Origin: Norana najaformis
Taxonomy: Eukaryota > Annelida > Clitellata > Crassiclitellata > Hormogastridae
Assembly (NCBI GenBank): GCA_964023275.1
Contig: OZ029927.1
Location: forward strand, 1,845,715-1,909,714
Direction of reading: 5' to 3'
Length of the DNA stretch: 64,000 nucleotides
Position 1 is the first letter of the stretch; the number at the start of each line of letters is the position of its first letter. This document shows positions 22,501-33,339 of this stretch, in pieces. The position numbers were made by a program, and so were the translations under genes. The notes under the pieces were generated by a model. The model did no database searches. It was given only the letters and a program-made list of their open reading frames with translations, and was not told the DNA's origin.

Positions 22501-24867
22501 TGTTGTCCTGTGGTCAGCTTGATATTTACGAGGATGCTATGGAGTCGGTTTTAGATGGTCCGTTTTCTGTTGGCAGGTATTTTCAGTTCAGGTTTTAGTT
22601 CTTTGTTTATACACCAGAAACTCCTTATGACATACTTCATTACTACACAAATACTGATATTAGACAAGCCGGACATGGGTGCCAAATGTAGTTCAACTAT
22701 TAAAAATGATGTCATTATGACATCACTGTCTTGTTATGAGGCAGTTCTTGATATGGCTGCCAAAGTCAGTGTTTTAATGAGTTTCTGGTGTACTTTATTT
22801 TTGCTTCATTTTTCTTTGTTGTTTAAATGTCTTTCCTTAAACAGCTCTCCATTATATTTTAGTTTTGTTAGTTTTGTGGATTTTACTGTTTACTTTGAGG
22901 AAACCTTGCGTCTTTGTTTGCTCGGTTTGTCATTTCATTTCATAGGTGTTTTCATTAGCTAAGGTTTTGTGGTGCCGGAAAGGAATGTTTGAGGAATGTT
23001 CGTGTGGTGAAGTTCAGTCCTACTTAAGAATTTCTTTATTCAGTGTTTGTAGTTAAGGAGTTTGCTAGTTATGCTAATATTAGAGTCTCTTGGTCAGAAT
23101 GGCTTGGCAGTTCGACTTTTACATATGTTGAAGATAGTCATAAAGATTTGGTGATGATGGTGATGATGATGGTGGTGGTGGTAATGATGGTGGTGGTGGT
23201 GGTGATGATGATAGAGGTGGTGATGATGACGGTGATGATGATGAAGGCAGCAGCCACAACAACAATGAAGTTGGTTAAGATTTTGATGTGGGCCAATTGG
23301 AGAACACGGCTGCCTGTTTGCAGAAGATTTTCAAAAATTTTGTCTTCTCTATGTCAACTGTCACAGCTACCATACCATAAAGCCGTGAAGGAAATTATAA
23401 TGATTACTTTACATTACCTTGCCTTTATGGGGGTCATACTGTTGGCTAAGCAAGTATGTACACCTGAGTCTTGTTATTACATCTTTCATTATAAGACAGA
23501 TTCTGATATAACACAGTTGGGTCATGGATCCCAAATATAGGTCAACTATAGAAAATGACTTCATTATGACTGTCCTGTTTTAAGGCAGTTCTTGATATGG
23601 CTTCCAAAATCAGAGTTTTGATGACTTCCTTGTGTACATATTATCTATGTATGTATCAATAACTTAATACAGCACCTTTTAGTATCTCTCAGGAGTGCTG
23701 AATACCTTGGAGAAGTGCATATGAATTCTAAAATACTGGTATTTGATTAGTTTGAATTGCTGAATCGATGGTAGTTCATTAATGGAGATGCTTGTTATTT
23801 AACACATATATGTATCTAAAAGTCTTATTGCTCTTGCTAAGGACCTCTTGATGAGGTTTCTGAACTTATGGGAAATTTTACGGTTGTTTCTTTTTGTTTC
23901 TAGTTCGAATTTGGAAGAAACTGCCACCAGTAAAGTACAAATAGTTATGTCTACGTTTGAAAATGTAAGCTCTTGAATCTCTAAGCAGTTAAAAATGGAT
24001 GCAATTTCAACTTGAATTTTCAGTCACTGGAAATTAGATAAATTTACATAGTTGAATGGATGAGGGAACTAGACAGATGGATAAATCAAGGTAATTTACT
24101 CTGTAATTATTTACACTGTTCAGTGTAACTGAGGAATTTATGTAGCTCCACTTCAAGAAGGACTTCTCAATGATTGTACAGGTTATGATACAAATGTTTT
24201 TGATAATGTGTCTGTTAGCATGGCTTCATGTGAAGATTAAAATGGTCTCTGAGCCTTAGACTTGCAGTTTACCTAATTTTTAATTTCTGAAATTAAGAAT
24301 GTGCAAAGGCCCCTTGTCCTTTTGCCTGTTCGACATGGAGACATATGTTGCTTGCTGTGAGGAGAACTTACAGTAGTGCACCTCTCAAATAGTCACAGCA
24401 CTTTTTAGTGGTACTTAGAAAGCGCTATATAGGTGCCTTGATGTATACGTATATGCATATACATGCCTACTTACATATGCATATGCCTTCTACGTAGCCA
24501 ATGTCTTGCTTTGATAAATCTTCCAGTAAATCATTATATTATATTATATCAGTTATATTACAGTAGGATAATTTGGCAGATGTATTACATTTGCATTCCT
24601 TTAATAATAATTAGCACTTCTAACAATATTCTGTTACTTTTTTAGATGCGAGTGGAAGACTGTGTGTATGCATTAACAAACAGTGGATGGGACGTGGTGA
24701 ACACCACCAGGCAGTTGCAGGTGAAGTTGTTGGTTGATCAGGGCTTGGGAACTGTTGAGGGCTGCCAAAAGGCCCTCTGCCTCTGTGGCTGGAACCTAGA
24801 TGATACCTTGACGTACCTAAGGGCGCACCCTGAAGACCAGGAATCACCCGAGTACATTCATGTCTGA
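7358..24867 (+). CDS. TNK2: ACK-family non-receptor tyrosine kinase (TNK2-like), 16 coding exons
   Basis: Exons: 7358-7579, 9048-9242, 9943-10092, 10829-11020, 12222-12319, 13659-13785, 14147-14299, 14892-14992, 16339-16484, 17221-17394, 18556-18730, 19332-19467, 20478-20810, 21270-22576, 23904-23964, 24646-24867; all phases agree, giving about 1263 aa (human TNK2 about 1040-1090). The order is the ACK order: SAM-like (about 5-66), kinase (about 115-379), SH3 (about 383-435), CRIB (about 479-493), long Ser-rich linker, UBA (about 1180-1255). ACK kinases bind GTP-Cdc42 through CRIB and act in receptor trafficking. Catalytic Lys145, Glu165, HRD Asp240 and Asn245 are present, but the DFG motif reads DAE (258-260). 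The first ATG after the acceptor at 7345 was taken as start; 12 nt of leader are in the same exon, so an upstream coding exon is not excluded. An AATAAA at 25602 is a possible polyA signal. The family call is very secure; splice sites are hand-set. Confidence 0.93.
7755..7990 (+). mobile_element. tRNA-derived SINE, second family
   Basis: The head GGTTAGCTTGGTGGTTAAAG looks like a tRNA A box. The body CGCGATTCGTATG and the tail CAATTCATTGAAAAATGAG then GGTTGCTATAGAAA recur reverse-complemented at 43850-44130. It lies in TNK2 intron 1. Confidence 0.65.
8153..8688. repeat. About 90-bp inverted repeat enclosing 356 bp
   Basis: The arm 8153-8244 is close to the reverse complement of 8601-8688. 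Shared text includes CAGTTTCCAAAATTAATTTT and TTGTTGAGCAAACAATCACA. A third, degenerate direct copy of the right arm follows at about 8690-8775. The loop is Ts/Cs-rich with CTGAACT-type repetition. It could be a foldback or MITE-like insertion in TNK2 intron 1. Confidence 0.85.
9048..9242 (+). CDS. TNK2: TNK2-like exon 2: glycine-rich loop
   Basis: It encodes a Ser/Pro-rich linker and then the P-loop [11 protein letters not shown] (residues 120-130). Acceptor GGCAG, donor AAG|GTGAGA, both in phase 0. Confidence 0.92.
9570..9760 (+). repeat. Dispersed repeat, copy at 26830-27040
   Basis: Both copies share CCTCTGGTCTTCTGGCA-type text, GGCATCTTTGGACAACCCCA, GAATAAGCTGGTGCCCTGC and a tail AAGTTTATGATTAC. 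This resembles a LINE 3' end, but no protein motif can be read. Confidence 0.65.
9943..10092 (+). CDS. TNK2: TNK2-like exon 3: VAVK lysine and alpha-C helix
   Basis: It encodes TQVAVKTIK with the ATP-binding Lys145, the alpha-C Glu in MSEVQQL (165), and [12 protein letters not shown]. Donor TTG|GTGAGA. Confidence 0.93.
10370..10500 (+). repeat. Dispersed repeat, copy at 34435-34560
   Basis: Both copies contain TGGCTTCTCCA, GGATTATGATTTTGATT, CTTGAAGCAACCATC and GGGCATTATGATAA, then an ATTAGATT-type end. Shorter relatives lie near 13140-13230 and 13800-13870. This is probably a SINE. Confidence 0.6.
10829..11020 (+). CDS. TNK2: TNK2-like exon 4: hinge and catalytic loop
   Basis: It encodes the hinge [11 protein letters not shown] and the catalytic loop [11 protein letters not shown] (Asp240, Asn245). 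Acceptor CCACTCAG, donor CTG|GTACAA. Confidence 0.93.
12222..12319 (+). CDS. TNK2: TNK2-like exon 5: activation segment with DAE in place of DFG; GC donor
   Basis: It encodes [20 protein letters not shown] and KLPVA. ACK proteins have VKIGDFGLMRAL here, so the Phe and Gly of DFG are replaced by Ala and Glu. A GT donor three bases on would break the frame, whereas the GC donor CTG|GCAAGT joins to exon 6 as VAW-CAPE, the family text. Confidence 0.88.
13265..13560 (-). mobile_element. tRNA-derived SINE (most abundant family here) with internal minisatellite
   Basis: Read on the minus strand it begins GGCACAATAGCCGATTAG (A-box-like) with GTTCAAGCC-type B-box text, then CTTGAGCAAGTCC and a tail ending in ATTAATAAATGCA-like sequence. 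At 13365-13470 a 21-bp unit CAAGGTCCCTACACAGTACTC is repeated about five times. Relatives: 14520-14860, 15770-15990, 16055-16170, 33165-33300, 33340-33520, 36465-36640, 42750-42870 and 52700-52870. Confidence 0.7.
13659..13785 (+). CDS. TNK2: TNK2-like exon 6: APE motif and helix F
   Basis: It encodes [11 protein letters not shown] and [21 protein letters not shown]. Acceptor GACTCAG, donor ACAG|GTGAGT. Confidence 0.93.
14147..14299 (+). CDS. TNK2: TNK2-like exon 7: C-lobe end of kinase
   Basis: It encodes [20 protein letters not shown] and [13 protein letters not shown], the kinase subdomain XI. Acceptor ATGTAG, donor GAA|GTAAGC. Confidence 0.92.
14892..14992 (+). CDS. TNK2: TNK2-like exon 8: first half of SH3
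   Basis: It encodes [10 protein letters not shown] and [10 protein letters not shown], which lines up with the start of the ACK SH3 domain (MNDVITV is identical in human TNK2). Confidence 0.88.
15770..15990 (-). mobile_element. SINE copy (abundant family)
   Basis: It shares GGCGCTAAGCA, AAGGTCCTTACA and GCTCAATCC/AAACCAATTGGCCACTG text with the 13265 element. It lies in TNK2 intron 8. Confidence 0.55.
16339..16484 (+). CDS. TNK2: TNK2-like exon 9: second half of SH3
   Basis: It encodes [20 protein letters not shown], the SH3 Trp-containing strand and the residues after it. The phase-2 junction with exon 8 is consistent. Donor AGAT|GTAAGG. Confidence 0.82.
17221..17394 (+). CDS. TNK2: TNK2-like exon 10: CRIB motif
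   Basis: It encodes [15 protein letters not shown] (residues 479-493), a good match to the CRIB pattern IxxPxxFxHxxHVG that binds Cdc42-GTP. Acceptor ATTTCAG, donor CCAG|GTACAG. Confidence 0.87.
17578..18027. repeat. 34-bp direct repeats bracketing about 380 bp
   Basis: GATTACCAGTAGTTTTCAGA followed by AATGAGGTTCAGTT occurs at 17578-17611 and again at 17994-18027. The enclosed DNA has a GTATTGTATTGTATTTGG start and A/T-rich end. It could be a duplication or an unusually long target duplication around an insertion in TNK2 intron 10. Confidence 0.75.
18556..18730 (+). CDS. TNK2: TNK2-like exon 11: Ser/Pro-rich linker
   Basis: The reading phase agrees on both sides. It encodes SerProGlyThr-type repeats ([15 protein letters not shown]). 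No domain is recognised. An open antisense frame across it is a shadow. Confidence 0.75.
19332..19467 (+). CDS. TNK2: TNK2-like exon 12: linker
   Basis: The acceptor TTAATAG|GGATAAG restores phase. It encodes [15 protein letters not shown] and [13 protein letters not shown]. No domain is recognised. Confidence 0.7.
19513..19925 (-). mobile_element. LINE C-terminal coding end and 3' tail
   Basis: Read on the minus strand it encodes [20 protein letters not shown] and TCWNRLSLS, then (frame-shifted) [16 protein letters not shown], followed by the AGGCGCTTTATAAATCTT-type tail and an ATTACAATTACAAT-type end. This is a typical degraded, 5'-truncated LINE copy. Confidence 0.75.
20205..20440 (+). 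repeat. TACA/TGCA microsatellite
   Basis: Repeats of CATACATACATG and CATATATACATG. Long open frames on both strands across it are products of the repeat and were not called as genes. It lies in TNK2 intron 12. Confidence 0.95.
20478..20810 (+). CDS. TNK2: TNK2-like exon 13: acidic linker
   Basis: It encodes [18 protein letters not shown], then a Glu/Asp-rich stretch and Lys/Ser-rich text. It is in phase 0 on both sides (acceptor ATGGTAG, donor GAG|GTAACT). Confidence 0.8.
21270..22576 (+). CDS. TNK2: TNK2-like exon 14: large linker exon
   Basis: A single 1307-bp exon of Ser/Arg-rich low-complexity protein with one helical, charged patch ([20 protein letters not shown]). Long open length and high GC support coding. 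Antisense open frames here are shadows. Confidence 0.88.
22620..23640 (+). repeat. Local direct duplication inside TNK2 intron 14
   Basis: The blocks at about 22620-22800 and 23465-23640 match: GGCAGTTCTTGATATGGCT is shared exactly, with diverged flanks such as AAATGATGTCATTATGAC versus AAATGACTTCATTATGAC. Between them lies a GATGGT-type microsatellite (23152-23245). Confidence 0.8.
23904..23964 (+). CDS. TNK2: TNK2-like exon 15: start of UBA region
   Basis: This 61-bp exon is required by phase: exon 14 ends in phase 2 and exon 16 starts in phase 0. It encodes [20 protein letters not shown], and SKVQ matches the KVQML that opens the ACK UBA region. Confidence 0.85.
24646..24867 (+). CDS. TNK2: TNK2-like exon 16: UBA domain and stop
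   Basis: It encodes [20 protein letters not shown] and [19 protein letters not shown], two UBA-type helical units as at the C-terminus of ACK kinases, which bind ubiquitin. TGA at 24865-24867. Confidence 0.9.
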   Translation: MRVEDCVYALTNSGWDVVNTTRQLQVKLLVDQGLGTVEGCQKALCLCGWNLDDTLTYLRAHPEDQESPEYIHV

Positions 24868-25165
24868 TACGCACCATTGGCAACTGCTGCTGTTAAAACC
24901 AATTGTCTGAAATTCACTCACATCTAACTTACAGGACGAGGTGAAGTCAGACGTCATCCGAGGTAAATAGGTGCATTGGAGCCGACTGTCATCAGTCAAT
25001 ACCTCCACTTCTACAATGTGAGGTAATGTAAATTGTCCTGTGAAATTCACTCATGTCTGATATACAGGGTGAGGAGAAGTCAGGTGTCATCAGACACTTA
25101 ACTGGTGCATTGGAGCCGACCACAATCAGTACCTCTACATCTAGAAGGCATTCTGTTGTAAATTG
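24846..25165 (+). repeat. Tandem repeats starting at the TNK2 stop codon
   Basis: The text ATTCATGTCTGATAC at the stop reappears as ATTCACTCACATCTAACTTACAGG (24912) and ATTCACTCATGTCTGATATACAGG (25046). The last two copies continue in parallel through GGTGCATTGGAGCCGAC and AATACCTC/AGTACCTC. The unit is about 130 bp and lies in the presumed 3'UTR. Confidence 0.8.
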
Positions 25166-26457
25166 TAATGTAAATGGAAGTTTGTAAAGTGGCACTCTAA
25201 AAGTAATCTGCACTGGCACACCCAACTAACCAGCACAACCAATCCACCATCAGTCGAGATAGTTTTCCGCCTTTTGATGGAATGAAGGCTCAAGACTGCT
25301 TGTCAGAAGTTGCTGGGTAAGCCATGATGTATGTGACAGACCAACCTCAGCAAAGCTCTGATGATGTGGCAAAATGCAGGTTGCAGTTCAGAGTGCTAGA
25401 ATCACTGTATGTGGCTGATGAAGTAGCATTGTGCGACTTGGAGATTGCAGAAACAAAACTGCGAAGTTGTTTTGGGTACACCGGGGAACACTGCAAGTTT
25501 AACAGAATACATTGATGTGGTTGAAGATACAATGGTGAAGTAATTCAACAAGGGTAAAATGGTTAGTCTTCCAGTTTGAATTGTAAGACAACAAAGGGCA
25601 AAATAAACAGATCTAATTTTGTATCCCAGGTGGATATTATAGGGCATAAAGTACTTAATGCCCATATCCCAATATCCCCCATTGCCGGAAACTTAATGCC
25701 TAGGAATACACAGAGCTTGAGCAATAGGGAAACTGTGGGATCTGATGCCCAAGAAACAGTAGGTTGTGTGGGCTGTCATTACTTTGCCCGGAGAATCATA
25801 AACGGGGATTTAGCGCAGAATCACCGGTGTCCAGAGATGTTGAATATCGAAGAGAATATCAAGACTTTTATTGGTCGTAGTTGTTTCAGTGCTTGAAAAT
25901 AAGTAGTTGAAGTGCAGAGCTTGTTTTTTTCTTTGTTGTAACTTTAACAATTAGGTTTGAATTCGTGCATTTAACTTGTGATCATCTGATTCCTATTTAA
26001 GGCAGTTAATCTGTTGCTTTTGATGTTATTGTTTACCTATTTGTCTTTGTTTCTTTTTATGTGTAATCTTCCCCACATAATTTAGTATTTACAGTTACAT
26101 GGTTTTCTATTACGTTGTTTTATATCATAGGAGAATGTTTGTGTAAAGCATATCTTAATTAAAAGCTTTTCACAGGCTCTCCATAAATGGCTCTGAGTCA
26201 GATGGAAAATGTGTTAATTTTGAGTGCAATCCATATTATGCTAGAAGCTCTGATTTCAGTTGGTTTGTGTAGAATTTTCTAATTTGATTTATACACAACA
26301 TAGAATATTATATCTTGTATAATACCTGCAACACTTACATATGATGTATATGCATTGTACTTACCTCTGCTGGAAACATGCTACATGACCTTTATTTGCA
26401 ATGGTAATGTTTATGCACAAAGAGCAAATCATTGATAAAACCCTGTCATATATATGT

Positions 26458-26488
<31 letters not shown>

Positions 26489-26610
26489 GTAATCTAACAA
26501 AAATTTCTATGGCTGCACTGTAGGCCAAATAGTGCAGTCAGACCTCAGTTGATAGCGACTGTTGTGTTATCTTAAATCAGTAGATGTTCCACATTCTGCT
26601 TGAAACTCGG

Positions 26611-26826
<216 letters not shown>

Positions 26827-27296
26827 CCCCATTTCTTTCAGCTTAAACAAAACCCAGCCTAACAGCTCCTCTTCCCCTTCTTCCTCTGGTCTTCTGGCAA
26901 CCAGACTTAGTTCTTTTTTTCTTGACATGGCATCTTTGGACAACCCCACTGACTTGACGCAGCGTTTGTGAATAAGCTGGTGCCCTGCACTTAGATTTCA
27001 AGTAGAGCTTAAGAAATGTCAAGTTTATGATTACAATATATACATATATGTGTGTATATGTGTGTATATTTATATATTTGAATACTTGCAATTGTGCCAG
27101 ATATGCCAACGTTTCTTGCTTTATGTGAGCTTTTGTCACGAGTCTGTGTAGGAAGTGAATTTTGGAATGAATGGAGAGTGAACCGACAGCGTAGTGGAAA
27201 AGTGTGAGAGTCAAAATAGATGAACTTTTGTTGGGTCGTGACATAGAAAAGGGTCAGGTGGAAGCAGATTTGAACTTTTGGATTAAGAAATGTACA

Positions 27297-27482
27297 AAGA
27301 CCTAATAGCTGGAATCGCCTTTCCCGAGAGCTCCGGCTTATATTCCTCAGTTTGTCCCTTCCGCAGTTTCGCAAGCGCCTGAAGTCTGTATTGTTTGACA
27401 GTGGTCTCACTGGCTTGGGTCAGGAGCACCTCTGATGAGTCTATTCTTGAAGTGGCGCTTTATAAATGTCAGATTACAATTA
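27297..27482 (+). mobile_element. LINE 3' end
   Basis: AATAGCTGGAATCGCCTTTC, then CGCAAGCGCCTGAAG, GGAGCACCTCTGATGAGTCT and AAGTGGCGCTTTATAAATGT followed by ATTACAATTACAA. It encodes WNRL...FRKRLK in part. Nearly identical to 55320-55445. Confidence 0.75.
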
Positions 27483-30400
27483 CAAAAAGACTGGTCAGAA
27501 TGAAAGACCCTAGAAGTGGGTTTAGAGGAGATGTTGAGGAATGGTTGGAATGGATGCGGATAAACTCTGTTGTAGTGCTTTAACAGATTTTTGGTGCAGG
27601 CCTTACTTTTGCTTCACTAGTCTTCAGTCTTCCAGCAGTAATACAGTATTTAGAATGGTGTTAAGTACCAGTTCCAAAGAATTCCTTACTCAGTTGCAAG
27701 TTCACTGGAACTCCCGTAATGCTGATTTTAGGGGCCATGTGAGGTACAGGCTGTAACGAGGTGAGTTAGTGTTGTAAAGCTAAAGTGATTCTGGGACCCG
27801 TGGACCTGTTACCCAATGAATATCAGTTTTTGAGTTATAATAAAAGTGTATTTTAAAGAGATTCTAGTGTATTAGACATGCGTTCATTATGATTATTTTG
27901 AAAAACGTCTCTAGATCTGCCTTCAAGTGCTATGAAAATATCGTGACTGTTATCTAATCATACTCCTTTCTGGCTTTTGACAAATTTTCTGGACTGTTCA
28001 AAATATGTAGGCCTACTAGCTTTCTTAATGGTGGCCCTGCCGGATTGCTCATATGGGACCCATATTTTTATATGGGACCCTTATGGGGCTCATATGGGTC
28101 TCTTCAAATGTTTATGGGCATGCTGGCTGGGGCTAGTTTCTCAGTTTTTACCAGAGAAGAATGGTATGAAACTGCTCAGTCAGTGGTTGTTAGCATTGCT
28201 GTATAACAAATGATAGAAGTTGGCTTGTTTCAGCTCCTGTGTAGAAGCCATTGATGTTATTATGGGTTGTTATTTCTAGCATTCCTGGCTAACAGCAGTT
28301 AAGAGTGCATTGTTAGTTCTTCCGAATGAATGATGTCTTCAGAAATAGTTAACTGTGGTTAGCTGTTTTTGTTAATTGTGATGTTCATAACTGTGATTAT
28401 ACTGGTGCATTCCTTGTTACATTTGGCATTATTATCGAGAAATACCACCGATTGTTCACGTGACCTTTGACATAAATGGAAAGGTCTAGCCATTTACCCA
28501 TGCGTTTTGATACGCTTTCAACTGTTAATTAAGTTCTTGACAAATTGAAATCAAGTTTAGCTCCCAATCCAGGAGTTGTCCTGTGTAAGCAGTTCTGTAG
28601 TTTAGTTTCAGTTGGCACAGTGCATAGTACCCGGGGCCAGAGCATGTATCGATTAGCCACCAATTATGATGGGCGTATATATTCAGTGTACTTGCTTCAA
28701 AATCGGGGATGACAGGGAAATGTTTTCGTCTTTGATTTCATGGATAATTACTGTAAGCATTGTCCCTTAGAGGTTGTAGCATTTCATGTATGAAAAGCAC
28801 TGCTATCGTCAGATCGTTCAGGCCCTGTCTGTCGATTATTTTTCAATAGAGCTGTGCAGTAAATGAAGTGGCTTCTTTAGCAAACCTTAGTGGAATCATC
28901 ACTCTATTAGTACAGTCCTTAAATGAGACTAGTTTGGAGATTTTTAATAGATTCTGCTGTAAATCGAAGGATTGTATTTGGCAAATTTTTATCAGATATG
29001 GTGCTTTGTAAATGTTTAAGTGGCAATTTTCAAACTAAAAGTTTTTTCATACTTTTTCACCAAGTCTTTCATAAGAAGCACGCGGTAAAACTTTGGAGGC
29101 TCGCGTGCCTGTGTGAGGATTACAGAAAACATGAAATGACATTCTGTGCAAAAGTGCATTGATTTGTGCCACAATTAGTGCAATACTATCGATCGCTTTA
29201 ATCATTTGTTCCTATTAGTTAAGTAATTTTTACATGTATTTTGAACTCTTTCACCATTTTAATCTTGCTTTTTGTCAATACATGACTGGTCAACTTTTTC
29301 TTTGAATTATTGGAGTAGCCATTTACTTAGCATAGCGTCTAGATTCGGTTCGAAACTGGCAATTCTTTGTGAACCCATGCAGCTGATAAGGAAAGGTTGT
29401 CTTTAGAACACTCGGTGCAACAGCTGGTTGTTATGCCTTCAGTGAGCGATGATGTAATGCATTTTTGGTCACTACAGATGTGATACATCACAAATGTGGG
29501 AGTTTCTGTCCATTTTGATGTAGCAAATAGTCACATACATAGTTTATAGCGAATTTTGATAGTAGAACAAAAACTCTGAAATATATTTATGTAGTCCTGG
29601 TGAAATTTGAACCCGTGACCTCCGAACAGACAGGCCAGCATGCTAACACTAGAACATGGCATATACCCACATACGTATGTGAACAGTTATATATAGGTAT
29701 CCTTTGAAAGACCCTCTCAAGAATTCTGAAACGTTGCTGACTGATTTTAAAAGGAGCAACTTAACAATAGACTTAAAGTGTGTGAAAAGTGATGCGTATG
29801 TGTGTGCGTAATGATTAAACAAAACACTGAAGATGGATAAATCTACCACAGACAGAAATCTGGATTCTTCCAAGCGGTACAGCATCGTTAACTGACATTT
29901 ACATAAATAAAATGTTCGAATATACTGTACATCAGTGCACTCGTTGCTGTTATCCTTAAGCCAATAGTTAGCTGCAACAGCAAGGGCAGAATATAGTTTC
30001 TCCAGCTAACACTAAATGACAACTGAAACAGAACTTAAGCAAAGCTTGTCTACACAAACACATTAGCTTAAAAACAACCACCAAACGTCCAGCTTTGTCT
30101 AGTTGTTCTTTTAACATACAAAAGCTTTCTAAATTTTTTTTTGTAAATTCAACTTCTTAAAAGGTAAGTGTTACTTTACTCGTCAACTTCTGTATGCATT
30201 CTCACTCTCTGACCCATTTTAAAGGTCCTTCAGTTTCCCTAATGGCATGCAGTGCAGTATTTTTGCCCATAATACCATCGACATGACTATCTTTTCAAAT
30301 CTACCAGTAAAATTGAGTTCTAATTTGGCATCAAGTCTGTTTGGCTACACTTGAATACATCTAGTCTATTAGAGAAATGCCTAGCTAGTTCTCGTGTGTA

Positions 30401-31929
30401 CCAAGACGGTGCAAACGAAGGTGACAACACCTTAACCACTGCCACAAATGACAATCACACCTCCAACCACCTCCCTCCAAGACGCCCGCAATTTGGGTTA
30501 CGCATTCCCAATCTCTGACCAGGCAAACAAATTCTAGCAGCAACCTAAAAGTAAAATCCACAACGGGGTATCTGCATAACTACCATTATGTTTTGTCTTA
30601 TGGTTATTTCACATACCACTTAACTCTTCTTGCCAAATTACTTCCATGATTAAAGCGTTTCATGCAATTTAAGTAATTTCTATTTCAGACCCGTCAACCA
30701 TGTGTTGAATTTAGATACCTGAGGAAAGAAAACGACCCTTCAACAGACAAGAAATAAGACCAAATGTGACACATTTCGACGTTGTATTCCACAGTTTAAT
30801 ATTTATGTATACACAAAAATTACTCCAGTTCACCATCCATCAATTTGAATTTTGTCAAGTCCACTGAAAATTCAAAAGTAAACTCATCACAACTGAACAA
30901 TACTTACAGACATCAAGCAACTATTGTTCCAGTCTAAACACACTAAGTTTTCATTAGGGTGATTATTATTTGTAATAGAAAAAGAACCTGTAGCAGCAGA
31001 CTGTTCAACAAGTAATGCATTCGACATCTCAATACTATTTTGCTGGCTAGCCATGAACCCTAGCAACAGCAAGACGCCAGTTGCGTCCCTATTTGCTGCA
31101 TGCACTTGATGTTAAGCAGTCTGCTTCGTTGTTCTTCCAAAAAAGGACTCCGAAAGATCTTGGCGTTGGTCCAAAGGCTTGCTTGCTCAAGGCTGTTACA
31201 ACTTGCAAATGAAACTCGTGTCCTCTCTGAAGCGATACAGACAAAGTAATTATCACCCAATTATATTTAAATGTTAAAAGAACAACTATAACAAAAATAA
31301 ATACCAGACTAAACAACAATGTCACTTCATCATGATTATATCAGAAAGAAATCAAAGTTTAATATCCAAACAATAATACCAGACTACATGGAATCGATTA
31401 TATTAAATCTTCAATATTGTATACAATCAAGAGTTTGCATGAACAACATCACTTGGTTAACCAGGCATCAGGATTCAGCCACTTGAACTTCAAATGACTG
31501 TCAAGTTACAACACAAATGAGAACTACCAGAGCGCAGAGAAATGTGAGGCATTGAAGTGTTTTTGGGAGTTAACAACCAGCAGACAAAATGGACTGTAGC
31601 AATGGCAGGAGAACATTCCAATCAGTCCAAATTCAACGGCAATACCTAGTTAATTTTGCACAGCGGGGCATGAAAAGTTACAGTTGATTCAATGCTTGTA
31701 ATAAAAGAAAAGCAATCAGATAAAGAAATTATAGTGGAGTGGACAATAACATAGAAATGGTCCAGACAAATCTTTGCAAAGTTCAATTAGAGACACAAGG
31801 CAGAGAAACTTAAACAACACACGAAAACAACACTCAACATTATTAGTCTTCCCTCAAAATGTAACGCTACCAAGCTAAATAACTACACTGGATCATCTGA
31901 GAGTTCAGTGCTGATCCTAGTCGCATCTT

Positions 31930-32100
31930 ACTTATTTATTCATTGCACTTATTACATGCACAAGATCAGTAAATTCTGAATCCGAGGCGCAATACAAGCA
32001 TGCACAAACTACCTGTCTGGAGCATCACATGCAGTCCACTCAGTCGACTCAGAGCCGCAATCGTTGGATTACAGACCCTTTGTCTGTTGTAACGCAACAT
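31930..32100 (-). mobile_element. tRNA-derived SINE, CACTTATTACATGC family
   Basis: Family members at 31930-32100, 34185-34375, 54630-54795 and 59270-59445 share CACTTATTACATGC, GCAAGGTCAGTA-like text and a terminal tRNA-like part. In the 54630 copy the minus strand reads CGATTGCGGGTTCGAGTCTG, a clear B box. Confidence 0.65.
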
Positions 32101-33339
32101 AACTAGGCATTTATACAGTGCCTTTTAAGTTCCTCTAAGTACCAGCCTAAATCATGCCAAGTGTTCTAAAGAACGAGGGTTAACAGTCTTACACCATGGT
32201 CCCATACTAACCAGATTCCATATAACATTACTGACCACGGTAGAAACTAGACAGGCAATTTACTACAACCTGCTTTTGGTAGCTACATACACATCGCTAT
32301 TAGTGTTACCTGTAAATATAAGTGCTCTCGATTATTTGGAATTATATTTTAAAGGCCTCTGAAGGTCCACCGTAAAGCATTTGTTCACATAATACTCCAG
32401 ACTCAAACAGAATCAGCCACACGGCAAGGACAATGACCAACTGTTGGAATTTGATTAACAGTAAGCAATTTAGTTTTGCACAGCAACAGAAAACTCATTC
32501 TTGATCAATGATCTATATCAAGCAGAAAGATTCACTCCATCTGCCTTCTTAACTAACGACTGATGATCACTGAGGAAATGATTAGCACAAAAATGAACCA
32601 ATAATTACGAACAAAACATCACGAACCTCTCATCATTGCTTGTAAAACATGATCAATAAGAATTCACAAACACTAACTGTAACCAAATGGTTACAGTACA
32701 CAGAACTATATGAAGCAGAAATTTCAAGAAGTCACCAATCAACACAAAACTTTAAAGCACAAGGATCCAATGCACTTAAACAAGCAAGACTGTCAAGCCA
32801 CTACGACAACAGAATGCCAAAATAATAATAAATTACAAATTTATGAAGAAAGTTTTTCAGTACTTTTATAATTTAAGATGACAAGAATTTCATAAATTAC
32901 ATTTCATGAATCAAACAGTAATGCAACTACTTCAGTATCGTTAATTACCTTTCAAAGGTACTGTGTAACGAAACTACTCCGCACGAAATTTCACACCAGA
33001 TAACCAAATTACAACCAGCAAAGTCACTCAAGTAAGCAAGCTCATTAGCAATAACCACTTACACATAAATTGGGTTGAGAATTTTGACAGAATGGCCTAT
33101 TTCAGATTCAGTATAGACCAAGTATCATTAATGTTTATTTCTTCAATGTTTATTTCTTAAATTTATGTTAGTCTAACAAGGATCAACTGATCATGTGCAA
33201 TAAAGAACTTGCTCAAGTTCCCTACGACTGATCGCTTCAGGACGACTCAAACCTGCACGTTCTGCATGGAAATGCTCAACCACTTAGACCAAACACCTCA
33301 CAGATTATACAGAATTTTATGCCAGGGACAGAATTATTA

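Noticed and set aside
23043-23540. A 165-codon plus-strand frame in TNK2 intron 14
   Set aside because: Its core is a Met/Val run from the GATGGT microsatellite; the flanks belong to a duplicated non-coding block.
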